Below are positions 38,721 to 47,224 of a DNA stretch of 61,637 nucleotides, in pieces (within the stretch, counting starts at the first letter, position 1; each line of letters begins with the position of its first letter). The stretch covers positions 227-61,863 of the forward strand of contig LM655215.1 in assembly GCA_000824825.2 (NCBI GenBank), read 5' to 3'. Under the pieces are notes generated by a model. It was not told where the DNA came from, made no database searches, and worked only from the letters and a program-made list of their open reading frames with translations. Position numbers and translations under genes: made by a program. This DNA comes from Mesorhizobium sp. ORS 3324 (lineage in GTDB: Bacteria; Pseudomonadota; Alphaproteobacteria; Rhizobiales; Rhizobiaceae).

Positions 38721-40130
38721 TTAACGCACCTGGAAACTGGAGAGAGCGGATTGCATCGAATGATACCACTTTGGGATTTGCGAGATCTGCGTGCTCGAGC
38801 GCAGACAGTGTTCGCGTGCGGTTCTGGCCATCTCCTCGAAATCACTATAACCGACCGCAAGGCGATGCATCATTTCTGCAGCTTTATCCTCGATGTCCGG
38901 CTCGTGGAGGACAACGCCATTAAGCCCATTTACGACCTGCCTCTTGAGACCAAAGGCGGACGACACTACGACGGGTTTGCCTCGGAACAGAGCCTCTGTT
39001 GCCGTAAGGCCGAAGCCCTCTTCGCGAGATAGAGCAAATACTCCATGGGCGTTCTGTTGCAGCCGGCCGACGATTTCCGCGTTTGCGTCGTGGTCCTTCA
39101 TCGAGATACAGACCAAATACACCCGCCGCTGCACTTCCTCTGATAATTGAGTGCATAATAGGACGCATTTCTCGAAATACTCCCGTCCTTCAGGATCGTC
39201 GGCAACATCCAAAGGATCCGGTCCCGCGATCACCAGGCGTGTATCGTAGGCGTCCGCGAGCGCCGTTTTCACAAAGCGATCGTAAGCGGCGATAATCCGG
39301 TCAATACCTTTCAGTCCATCCCACCTGGATACATGAAGGAAATACCGTGAGCCGAGAATGTCCTGAAGGGAGGGGGTGGGCTCGAATTCTTGGCTGTTGA
39401 ACGAAACCAAATGGTCTAGCGCCTGGCCCGCTGGCCCTTCATAATTACGGTTTTTGCTTGAAAATGGGCTGATGGATGGCGGGATGATATCTATGGGCAG
39501 ATCAGTATCAAAGGCATATTCCTTGTCGCTTAGGACAATGCGTTGGAATTGACGGAGGTATTCACCGAAGAATTCCCAGATTTTGTCGACCGTCGGGGTG
39601 CGCTTCGGATATCCGATGTGGCATCGCCAGATAGCCGGGTGCGGATGAGATTCAAGGAACTTCGCGGCTGCAACAAGAGGCTGCGGATCATGAATTACCA
39701 AAAAGTCATCTGGCCTGATGATCCTTTCCAGCTCCGCAGCGCCTCTCTGCGATGCCTCAAGATAATGCGGGAGCAGATCATTCACGCCTGCCACCTTGAC
39801 GTCGTGAAGAGAATTATGGAGCGCTTTGGTGAATTGAAAAAATTGTTCTTCCTTCGGCTTAAAGATGAGCCAACGCACATCAAAACCAAGCTCCCGAAGC
39901 AGGCAAATGTGGTGTGGAAGCATTTCGGCCACCCCGCCGCCGAATGCGGTGGAATTTATGTGCCAAATACAGCGGCTGCCGATCATGTTACGAGCTTCTC
40001 CGGACGAACGAAATAGTTCGTCGAGGAGTTCCTCATAATGGTTTCGCTCCGCCACGTAATGGGCAAGTACCGAGCCTTCTACCAGCACCTCATCAAAAAG
40101 TGAGGTGCGGGGTTTCGTTGATACTTTCAT
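38721..40130 (-). CDS. Family 4 glycosyltransferase, trehalose-synthase-like
   Basis: A 469-residue GT-B enzyme. HINSTAFGGGVAEMLPHHIC is the typical N-terminal glycine loop of trehalose glycosyltransferring synthases (TreT type), and SREEGFGLTATEAL carries the E-x7-E nucleotide-sugar motif. TreT joins an NDP-glucose to glucose. The acceptor here is unknown. ATG follows GGGAGGGG. Third gene of a GMC-HAD-GT run and 550 bp upstream of the RiPP precursor; it could act on a sugar osmolyte or on the peptide product. Confidence 0.82.
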   Translation of the reverse strand: MKVSTKPRTSLFDEVLVEGSVLAHYVAERNHYEELLDELFRSSGEARNMIGSRCIWHINSTAFGGGVAEMLPHHICLLRELGFDVRWLIFKPKEEQFFQFTKALHNSLHDVKVAGVNDLLPHYLEASQRGAAELERIIRPDDFLVIHDPQPLVAAAKFLESHPHPAIWRCHIGYPKRTPTVDKIWEFFGEYLRQFQRIVLSDKEYAFDTDLPIDIIPPSISPFSSKNRNYEGPAGQALDHLVSFNSQEFEPTPSLQDILGSRYFLHVSRWDGLKGIDRIIAAYDRFVKTALADAYDTRLVIAGPDPLDVADDPEGREYFEKCVLLCTQLSEEVQRRVYLVCISMKDHDANAEIVGRLQQNAHGVFALSREEGFGLTATEALFRGKPVVVSSAFGLKRQVVNGLNGVVLHEPDIEDKAAEMMHRLAVGYSDFEEMARTAREHCLRSSTQISQIPKWYHSMQSALSSFQVR

Positions 40131-40168
40131 TCGTGGCCCCTCCCTTAGGTCTGTGGAGCAGGTTCAAC

Positions 40169-40831
40169 TCAGCTGGTTTGAAAGGAAGCCTCGCCAAAGT
40201 TCTCTATCCAATCCCTTGTGTCAGGATGATCTCTGGCATTGGGGCCGACGCCGACGCAGTCGCAGCCTGCCGCGATCGCCGCTTCAATTCCGGTGGGGGA
40301 ATCCTCAAAAACCAAGCATCTTTTGCCTGCGATGCCCAGCATTCTCAACAGCGTTTGATAGGGTTGCGGATACGGCTTTCCCTGACTGACGTCCTCGGCT
40401 GCAATCATGATCCGCGGCCAGGAGAGTCCAGCCGCCTCAAGGCGGGCAAGGGCCGAAACCCGTGCCGAAGAGGTGACAATAGATCGCCTTTCTGCTGGGA
40501 TAGAGCTATAGAACTCTACGGCGCCCTCGATCGGTTGCAACAGTCCCATCGCTTGAACTTCGTAACCCGCAATGCGATTTGCCTCGCGTTCTGGCGAGAG
40601 ATCGGGCGCGATCGCCGCCACCAAATCGACGTCGCGGCGGGCGGCCGACATTCGCACCGCGTTATCCGGAGAGATCCGTTCCTCCCGTGCCCATCGACGG
40701 AGTGCGCTTTCGACCACAGCCTCCGAATCTACAAGGGTTCCGTCCAGATCGAAGGCTACGTGATCATAGTCGTCGAGGTGAACATTAACGGTTGCGGTTT
40801 TCCTGCGATTTTTCAAGGCTTTCCACCCCAT
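40169..40831 (-). CDS. HAD-family sugar phosphatase/phosphomutase-like
   Basis: A 220-residue HAD hydrolase of the beta-phosphoglucomutase/sugar phosphatase type: motif I FDLDGTLVDSE, motif III lysine in SQGKPYP and motif IV VFEDSPTGIEAA. Likely acts on a sugar phosphate linked to the neighbouring glycosyltransferase. Ends 38 bp before it. The start is uncertain because no strong ribosome site precedes the ATG at 40831. Confidence 0.85.
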   Translation of the reverse strand: MGWKALKNRRKTATVNVHLDDYDHVAFDLDGTLVDSEAVVESALRRWAREERISPDNAVRMSAARRDVDLVAAIAPDLSPEREANRIAGYEVQAMGLLQPIEGAVEFYSSIPAERRSIVTSSARVSALARLEAAGLSWPRIMIAAEDVSQGKPYPQPYQTLLRMLGIAGKRCLVFEDSPTGIEAAIAAGCDCVGVGPNARDHPDTRDWIENFGEASFQTS

Positions 40832-41007
40832 ATCAGCCCCAATGATGCTTATTGGAAAGGCCGGCTCTTTCTGTGGTGTGAAATGCCTTCGCGCACTATT
40901 CGACCATGGGCTGGGTCAGTGAGCTGTGCAGTCATGTCACCGTCCCAACCGTGTGCCGGCTGCAAAGCGGCAAAAAATGCACCGTCCATGGAGCCAGGAC
41001 CGAGCAT

Positions 41008-42504
41008 CTAAATTGCGCCTTTACCGAGTGACATAGCCATTCGCCTGGCGTTGGCCATGATTGTGTGGGTCGGATTGCTGTTGCCGGCGAAGTTCATAAC
41101 GGAGCCATCCATCACATGGATGTTGGTCAACCCATGGACCCTGCCGCAGCTGTCCACGACCGAGTTCCTCGGATCACTACCGGCGCGCATCGTGCCGTGC
41201 AGGTGGGAGCTGCCTTTTCCCGGGAAATATGGCTCTCGCTCGATGCGGAATGCGCCAAGGTGGCGCAGAATTTCATCCGCGCGGTCGGCGAGAAAATTCC
41301 TTCGTGCACGGTCATTTTCCGAGCTTCGGTATTCAAAACGGATATAAGGGGTACCGTACTGGTCAGCGGCCTCGTCAAGCGCGACGCGGTTATGCGACCA
41401 TGGCTCTTCTCCGGCTATGTAGTGCAGGCGCACGACGCCTACGTTCTCATTCGGCGAAGCGAAATTCGCTTCATAAATGAGCCCACCAAATTTGCATGGC
41501 GCGCCGTTATGTTCGTAGAACTCATCGGTATAAACGGTCGAATGCGGTCCCCAGTGGGGAGCAAATGCATCGGAGCCCCGATCGGCTCGCTGCATGTAGC
41601 CGACGGAGTAGCCACCAATCTTGAACGAGAGGCCGCGTCCAACGAGGCCGGAGTCGTTTCCTATTCCCTTTGGAGCATGGTCACCCTTCGACCTGAGCAT
41701 CAATGCCGCTGTTTGTATCGCGTTTGCGCAGACGATTACCCTTTCAACTGGGATACGGATCAGTTCCGATGAGAGCGGCACATAGCACTCAAGAGCTCCA
41801 GCCCGACCGTCGTTCTGCATTTGGATCCGGTTGACGAAACAGCCGTATAGAACCGAGATTGACCCTGGCAGGGCGGAGTCATCCAAAATGTTTCTTGCAA
41901 GCACTGATGCTCTCGCATCCGTAGGGCACGCGAGTTCATCGCAAGCCGAACAATTGATGCATCCCTTGCTGGTCCCTGGCGGCCTGATTGCTAGTGGGAT
42001 GGTTTTTGATCTTATGCCGAGTTCCTGCATTGCATTGGATATCATCAGCCCACGCGGACTGGGTGGATACGATGGAAACCCATTCGCGCCACTGATCTCC
42101 AAGAGATGCTCGATCTCCAAATAGTAGGGTTCGAGCTCCTCGAGGGTAATCGGCCAGTCAATCGCCATGTCAGTCGTAAGATATTGGGAAGCTGACAGAT
42201 CTGCTTGTCGGTATCTGAACGTTATCGCGTTGTAGAAACCCATCCCCCCGCCGACGCAGCACGCTGTCCAGGGGTTGCCATCGGCCTGGCCATTGGAAGT
42301 GAGTGCCTTGCTGTAGGCCTCTTGATGAGGCCCGAGCATGGCGCCAGGACAAGCCGGGCCTCCATATTCCAGGACGGCCACATGGCACCCCTTTTCCGCA
42401 AGTGTCCGGGCGACGATCGATCCAGATGGCCCGGAGCCGACAACAACCGCATCGAACTTTGTGTAATTACACGCGTGCGCTGCAATGTGTCTGATGTCCG
42501 TCAC
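41008..42504 (-). CDS. GMC-type flavin oxidoreductase
   Basis: A 498-residue glucose-methanol-choline family oxidoreductase. It has the FAD fingerprint DAVVVGSGPSG near residue 18, a cysteine cluster GCINCSACDELACPTDA that could bind iron-sulfur, and the C-terminal GMC signature SNPTHTIMANARRMA. It would oxidise an alcohol, perhaps a sugar hydroxyl. Start chosen as GTG at 42504, nine bases after AGGAGA; the frame remains open to 42756, beyond the predicted transcription start. First gene of the GMC-HAD-GT run, under a sigma-54 promoter with a NifA-type site. Confidence 0.85.
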   Translation of the reverse strand: MTDIRHIAAHACNYTKFDAVVVGSGPSGSIVARTLAEKGCHVAVLEYGGPACPGAMLGPHQEAYSKALTSNGQADGNPWTACCVGGGMGFYNAITFRYRQADLSASQYLTTDMAIDWPITLEELEPYYLEIEHLLEISGANGFPSYPPSPRGLMISNAMQELGIRSKTIPLAIRPPGTSKGCINCSACDELACPTDARASVLARNILDDSALPGSISVLYGCFVNRIQMQNDGRAGALECYVPLSSELIRIPVERVIVCANAIQTAALMLRSKGDHAPKGIGNDSGLVGRGLSFKIGGYSVGYMQRADRGSDAFAPHWGPHSTVYTDEFYEHNGAPCKFGGLIYEANFASPNENVGVVRLHYIAGEEPWSHNRVALDEAADQYGTPYIRFEYRSSENDRARRNFLADRADEILRHLGAFRIEREPYFPGKGSSHLHGTMRAGSDPRNSVVDSCGRVHGLTNIHVMDGSVMNFAGNSNPTHTIMANARRMAMSLGKGAI

Positions 42505-42670
42505 GGGTAACAGTCTCCTGTGAGGTTTGTGGTAGCAGGCCAGCGGGCGATGTTCGCGATTGACATGAGGAGGAGCTTTATACCGGACGCGTAGTGGGGG
42601 GCAGCGATGCCCGCCGGACCGGTGGCTGGGTGGCGACAATTGACGAAAAGGCCGTCGTGTGTGGATGACT

Positions 42671-42709
42671 TCAGAAGACCAGCGGCGGCGGCATTGGTGG
42701 GGTGACCAT
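42671..42709 (-). CDS. Possible 12-residue leader peptide
   Basis: ATG after AAAGGAGAAGACGTTTC encodes MVTPPMPPPLVF and stops. It lies in the 5' leader of the GMC operon just after the predicted transcription start. The ribosome site is stronger than that of many genes here; the proline run could stall ribosomes. Too short to prove by eye. Confidence 0.3.
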   Translation of the reverse strand: MVTPPMPPPLVF

Positions 42710-42751
42710 GAAACGTCTTCTCCTTTTTCAGTGACGTGTTGCGGATGGCAG

Positions 42752-42767
42752 CGCATTTACTGTGCCA
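42752..42767 (-). promoter_or_regulatory. Sigma-54 promoter for the GMC-HAD-GT operon
   Basis: Minus strand reads TGGCACAgtaaATGCG: six of seven -24 bases and the central TGC of the -12 box, with exact GG-N10-GC spacing. Confidence 0.65.
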
Positions 42768-42826
42768 ACGAGAAACCGTTTTAACTCAATCCGATGCTTG
42801 TACTCTGGTAGTCGCATTTCCAACAT

Positions 42827-42842
42827 TGTCGGACATTGGACA
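42827..42842. promoter_or_regulatory. NifA-type upstream activator site (GMC operon)
   Basis: TGTcggacattggACA is an exact TGT-N10-ACA, 60 bp upstream of the -24 box at 42767. Confidence 0.65.
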
Positions 42843-43261
42843 GTGCCAAACGCCAAACGCTCGCGGTCTCGATCCGCCGTCAAGAATCATGGACGCCGAA
42901 GTCTCAGCCTTCGTTCTGACACTCGTGTTCCTCCTCTTTTAGCGTAACCGTCTACTGGACGGTGAGCCGGCGGTCGCTGGCGCCAACCGAAGTAAGGCGA
43001 CAGGAGAGCGGATTGCGCGATGGCGGTAATCTCTCGCTCAATGGCTTGAGCGGCCTCACGGCGGAACTGTCCCCCTCGCGGATCCCGCCGAACGGCTTCT
43101 CGAGCGCCTGGAAGGCCCCTCGATGCCGAAAGAGAGTCCGCCGCGACAGTGTACATGAACTGCGCTCGCCGATCATAGGCTCGCTCGCTCAGATTCAGAG
43201 GTTATTGTCCGAAGTTCGCCAGGGATTGGCCAGAACGGCTGATTGCGGCGTCTTTGTGCTC
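42843..43261. other. Intergenic, degenerate sequence
   Basis: Open frames on both strands are short and unfamiliar. Nothing supported beyond the promoter elements to its left and the repeat to its right. Confidence 0.4.
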
Positions 43262-43448
43262 GAGGCCACCCGGGCGCTGGCCGCACGCCTGGCCGAGGGC
43301 GAACGGCCGCGGACCCAGCCGCTGCACCTCGACCCCCTCGTCGCCGACCGGCAGGCCCTGCAGCATCGCCTCGGCGCTTATATCGACTCGGGTCAACGAA
43401 GCTTGCCACGACGGCTCGCCGACACTCCGGTTCGGCTCATCAGCGGGG
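43262..43448 (+). repeat. Repeat copy 1 of a fragment also at 49.3 kb
   Basis: EATRALAARLAEGERP is encoded at the start of both copies, and the DNA is about 90 percent alike for 140 bp. The last 34 bp (43415-43448) recur at 49432-49465 exactly but inverted. Both copies look like the tail of a decayed gene of unknown type. Confidence 0.7.
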
Positions 43449-44832
43449 AGCGGCGTCACGATCGTCACAGCGATGTTTAGGCAACCCGTCGCAGGCAGCG
43501 CGCCGGGCGGCATAGACGAATCAAGTGCGCGGTCCCGGAATTGGTGGTTCGAGTTGTTCGGTTCATCCGCTTGCTAGGTGTGGCTCAGTTCGCTCTGGAC
43601 AGGAGGGTGTTGCCCGAGGTGGGACGGAGCGAACCGAGCCACAGGTCGGCGATACGTGTCCAGGCAGATGATGGCAAGCGTAAAACGGTTTCATTTGTGA
43701 TGGAATTCGAAGTGCCGTAATTGCGGACAGCGCTTTCATAATATTAGACTGCGCTAATTGTTTAGTTAATTGGAGGGTGTTCGCGGCTTACTTTCCACGG
43801 CCAGCTCATCATGATCGACTCCTGTGTCAGCGTTCGCCAACATGCGGCCATGGCAAAAAGCGGATGACGACGATGATTGCATGTTCCCGCGGCGGGCTCA
43901 CGACCAAATCACGCGCTCGTAGATGCAAAGGCCGACCATTCGATCTCGTCCTGACTGCCTGGCACGCACATGACCGCAAGCCTGCCATGTGCAGCGCTCT
44001 CATCCGTCAGCTTGTCGAAAGCTAAGCCCCATAGAATCAATCCGCCAGGCCGGCTTGAGCGGCTCGGAACACGCAAAGGAGATTCGGATGGATCAATCCG
44101 TCCCGCGTCTCAGATTTCGCCCGCACAGACGACGCAGCCTTGCAACAGCAGCAGACCGGGCAGGCGAGTGTTCAGGAGCATCTGAACGCCTTGCAGCCGG
44201 GCCAGCATCGGCAAGCCGTTCCAAACAGCCGGCTTGCCCGGCGGCGGACCGGCTCACATGGCGGTTGGATCGAGGGTGCTCCCCAAAGCGTGAACCTTCC
44301 ACGTCGCAGACGCGTATCGACCTGCGCTCAATCAACAGGCGATTTGACCGGCACGCGCCATACGGGGTCCGCCGAGGCAGGCACCAAGCTGCCGTCGTGC
44401 AAGCGCAGCCGCAAGCGCGGTCGCGAGCATCCCGGACGAGGCGCTTTTTGTCGCCTACCGCGCGTGGGCTGCAGCCAAGCTGAGCGAGAGTTCGATTGCG
44501 CGCGACATAAATAACGGCGCTGCGCAAGTTCAGCCCATGGCTTGACGAGAAGCACCGGGCGTTCGCGAACTTAAGGGCAACCCGGCGGGCGACCACAGCA
44601 GCCTAACCGCCTCATGTCCGCCTGCATACTGTTTACGAGCAACGCTAATGTACCGAAAAGCCGTAACCAAGCGCTGGCCCGACCGCTAAATTGAGGCGAG
44701 TGATCCGCTCTGCAACTCGGGGCGAGTCATGTACCGGGGTTTCGGATTGGCATCGGTCGTCGCGGAATTGTAAGGGTGGAGCGCTAATCAGAATCGCACG
44801 AAGCGCCTGCATTCGATTTTAAGGAAGCTCCT
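43449..44832. other. Gene-poor stretch, no intact gene recognised
   Basis: Frames here are overlapping, arginine-rich and without ribosome sites. GC content is lower near 43.7 kb (AATATTAGACTGCGC). I see no promoter or mobile element that can be named. Confidence 0.4.
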
Positions 44833-45060
44833 ATGCCATTTAGCGGGGAAGTGTTCACTCCCGAGGAAGTCGCGCTGCTTGGCCGCGTGTTTGACCGTAC
44901 CGGCGTTCCTGCCGAATCCAGAACTGACCGGGAACAGCGGGCGCTCAACATCATCTTTCATTATCGAGCCGGCGTCACCGATGAGGCGGAACTCGAGCAA
45001 TTGGCGAACAAGGATAGCTTAGCGCGCCAACCGCCAGCCATGGAATCGCCGCCAGATTAG
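44833..45060 (+). CDS. Small hypothetical protein
   Basis: A 75-residue acidic protein starting MPFSGEVFTPEEVALLGRVF after AAGGAAGCTCCT. Its first half looks like a compact helical unit. Family not recognised. The ribosome site and protein-like composition support it as real. Confidence 0.5.
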   Translation: MPFSGEVFTPEEVALLGRVFDRTGVPAESRTDREQRALNIIFHYRAGVTDEAELEQLANKDSLARQPPAMESPPD

Positions 45061-45460
45061 GCCCATTCGTACTGCCGCCCAGGCTGCCCGGCACCATACG
45101 CGTCTCGCGCGGCTTCGGAGCCGCTCCTTGCCATCGCTCGAATGGGGCTTTGGCGTCAGTCCAAGCCAGGCGGCGAAGTGGCGGTCCACCGTATGGATGA
45201 AGTAGAAGCGCAGCGCCGCACGATGGATGAAGTAGAAGCGCAGCGCCGCACGATGCCTGTTCATGGCCTGGATCTGAATGCCGTCATCTTCCTGCCCGAC
45301 CTGGAACCGGCGCAGATCGTCCGCTGTCGCCGTGTCCGGCGACCGGCCAAGAGGGTCGTGAACCGTCCGACATCGCGGAGGTGGTTGCGCTGCGTCTCCT
45401 GGCTGAACTGGCGCGAGATCATGTCGTCGATCAACCGCTGCTGCAGCGGACCGGCCGCAA
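45061..45460 (-). mobile_element. Tyrosine integrase remnant fused to an IS110 remnant
   Basis: Reading leftward, LIDDMISRQFSQETQRNHLR and DVGRFTTLL, then after a shift GRSPDTATADDLRRFQ, match the N-terminal SAM-like domain of IS91-associated tyrosine recombinases, continuing as AMNRHRAALRFYFIHTVDR. At about 45184 this joins AAWLGLTPKPHSSDGKERL, a typical IS110 transposase block. Two dead elements are fused here, with a tandem duplication at the join. Confidence 0.65.
45193..45252. repeat. Perfect 30-bp tandem duplication
   Basis: ATGGATGAAGTAGAAGCGCA plus ten more bases (GCGCCGCACG) occurs twice in a row. Thirty bases keep the frame, doubling HRAALRFYFI in the integrase remnant. Looks like recent replication slippage. 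Confidence 0.9.
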
Positions 45461-45729
45461 GGCGTCTGGCCTGCTACCCGTAAGCACCGCCAAAGCAGCT
45501 CCGGTTCGGAGGGGCAGTATCCATTTGGTGGTACTCTCGCCTCGATCTAGGTTGGCACGGTGACCCAACCGACGCTGCGGAAAGGTGGAGAGACCGTGTC
45601 CGCTACCGCCGGCCAAATACATGAGCGAAACCGCACCAGCATGCTGTCCCCCCGGCGTGAACGGAAACGTGCCGAACCACCACTCCCTTACAATCGCATC
45701 GGCTAAGGCTGGGGAGTGAAACCCGACAA

Positions 45730-45745
45730 TGTCCGACAACCGACA
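45730..45745. promoter_or_regulatory. NifA-type upstream activator site (M16 pair)
   Basis: TGTccgacaaccgACA is an exact TGT-N10-ACA, 45 bp upstream of the -24 box at 45791. Confidence 0.65.
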
Positions 45746-45790
45746 TGGTCGGTTTGGGTGCGGATGCGTTGCCCGAAAGTAATTTCTGCT

Positions 45791-45806
45791 TGGCACGTTC
45801 CATGCT
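45791..45806 (+). promoter_or_regulatory. Sigma-54 promoter for the M16 peptidase pair
   Basis: TGGCACGttccATGCT has a full -24 box, four of five -12 bases and exact GG-N10-GC spacing. The predicted transcript starts about 35 bp before the first peptidase ATG. Confidence 0.82.
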
Positions 45807-45853
45807 TACCCGATCTGTCGAACGCGTGGCACACCAAGGAGCAAAACAGATTC

Positions 45854-47224
45854 ATGACGATGTTCGCTGCAAACCCCGGCGGCTGGGTTTCCAAGACCCT
45901 GCTGGTAACCATCTTAGTCTTCACGGGGATCAGGTCGCCAATGGCCGGCGAATGGTCGTCATCCGAATTCCTGCTCCGCAATGGCATGGAAGTGGTCGTC
46001 ATTCCTGACCATCGCGCGCCAGTCGTCACCCACATGGTCTGGTACAAGGTCGGCAGTGCCGACGAGCCGCCCGGCAAATCCGGCATCGCCCATTTCTTCG
46101 AGCATCTGATGTTCAAGGCAACCGCGAATCACACTGCCGGCGAGCTTGATCGCACGGTGTCCGAGATCGGCGGCTCCAAGAATGCCTTTACCTACTATGA
46201 CTACACCGCTTTCCACGAGACGGTGCCGCCCTCGGCGCTCGAGCAGATGATGGGTTTTGAGGCCGACCGCATGCGCAACCTCATCCTCACCGATGACGTC
46301 GTCAAGACCGAGCGCGACGTGATCCTGGAGGAGCGCCGCTCGCGCATCGACAATAATCCGCAGGCGGTGCTCGAAGAGGAGGTCGATGCCACACTCTGGC
46401 AGAATCAGCCCTACCGAATTTCGGTAATCGGCTGGATGCAGGAGATGGAACAGCTGAACCGAGAGGACGCGAAGGCGTTTTACGACGTCTACTACCACCC
46501 AAACAACGCGGTTCTGGTGGTGGCGGGCGATGTCGATCCCGACGCAGTGAAGGCAATGGCCGAAAGGACCTACGGCAAGATCGTGCGCGGACCGGATCTG
46601 CCGCCGCGCATCCGCCCGATCGAACCGGAGCAGAACACCAAACGCATCGTCACGCTCACCGATGCGCGCGTGTCGGTGCCGAGCTTTTCGACGCAATGGG
46701 TTGTGCCATCCTATCATACGGCCAAGCCCGGCGAGGCCGAGGCGCTCGATCTTCTGGCCGAGATCCTGGGCGGCGACCATCACAGCCGCCTCTATCAGCA
46801 GCTCGTCGTCAAGCAGGGTATCGCTTCCACTGCCGGCGCCTATTTCCAGAGCACCATGCTCGACAACACCAACTTCACCGTCTATGGCGCGCCGCGCGGC
46901 GATGCCAAGCTTGCCGATGTCGAGGCGGCCGTAGACGCCGAGATCGCCCGCATCGTCAAGGACGGCGTGACCGGCGACGAGTTGGAGCGCGCCAAGACGC
47001 GCTATGTCCGCTCGATGATCTTTGCCCGCGACAAGCAGAAAGACATGGCCAACATGTATGGCTCGACGCTCGCCAGCGGCGGCAACGTGAAGGACGTCGA
47101 GGAAAGGCCCGAGCGCGTCCGCAAGGTCACCGCGGAGCAGGTGAAGCTAGTGGCCGCCCGCTACCTGGTGCTCGACCATTCGACCACCGGCTATCTCTTG
47201 CCGCAGCAACAGGTGGGGAATTGA
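45854..47224 (+). CDS. M16 zinc peptidase, catalytic subunit
   Basis: A 456-residue insulinase-family peptidase with an export signal (VSKTLLVTILVFTGIRSPMA). The inverted zinc motif HFFEH is at residues 80-84 and the distal glutamate lies in TERDVILEERRSR. NAFTYYDYTAFHETVP is also conserved. The active subunit pairs with the next gene, which lacks the motif. ATG at 45854 follows AAGGAG. Expression from the sigma-54/NifA promoter suggests work in nitrogen-fixing cells, perhaps trimming an imported or home-made peptide in the periplasm. Confidence 0.93.
   Translation: MTMFAANPGGWVSKTLLVTILVFTGIRSPMAGEWSSSEFLLRNGMEVVVIPDHRAPVVTHMVWYKVGSADEPPGKSGIAHFFEHLMFKATANHTAGELDRTVSEIGGSKNAFTYYDYTAFHETVPPSALEQMMGFEADRMRNLILTDDVVKTERDVILEERRSRIDNNPQAVLEEEVDATLWQNQPYRISVIGWMQEMEQLNREDAKAFYDVYYHPNNAVLVVAGDVDPDAVKAMAERTYGKIVRGPDLPPRIRPIEPEQNTKRIVTLTDARVSVPSFSTQWVVPSYHTAKPGEAEALDLLAEILGGDHHSRLYQQLVVKQGIASTAGAYFQSTMLDNTNFTVYGAPRGDAKLADVEAAVDAEIARIVKDGVTGDELERAKTRYVRSMIFARDKQKDMANMYGSTLASGGNVKDVEERPERVRKVTAEQVKLVAARYLVLDHSTTGYLLPQQQVGN

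Noticed and set aside
45142..45483. Plus-strand frame containing MDEVEAQRRT twice
   Set aside because: The repeat is explained by a 30-bp duplication in a minus-strand integrase remnant; the plus-strand frame has no other support.
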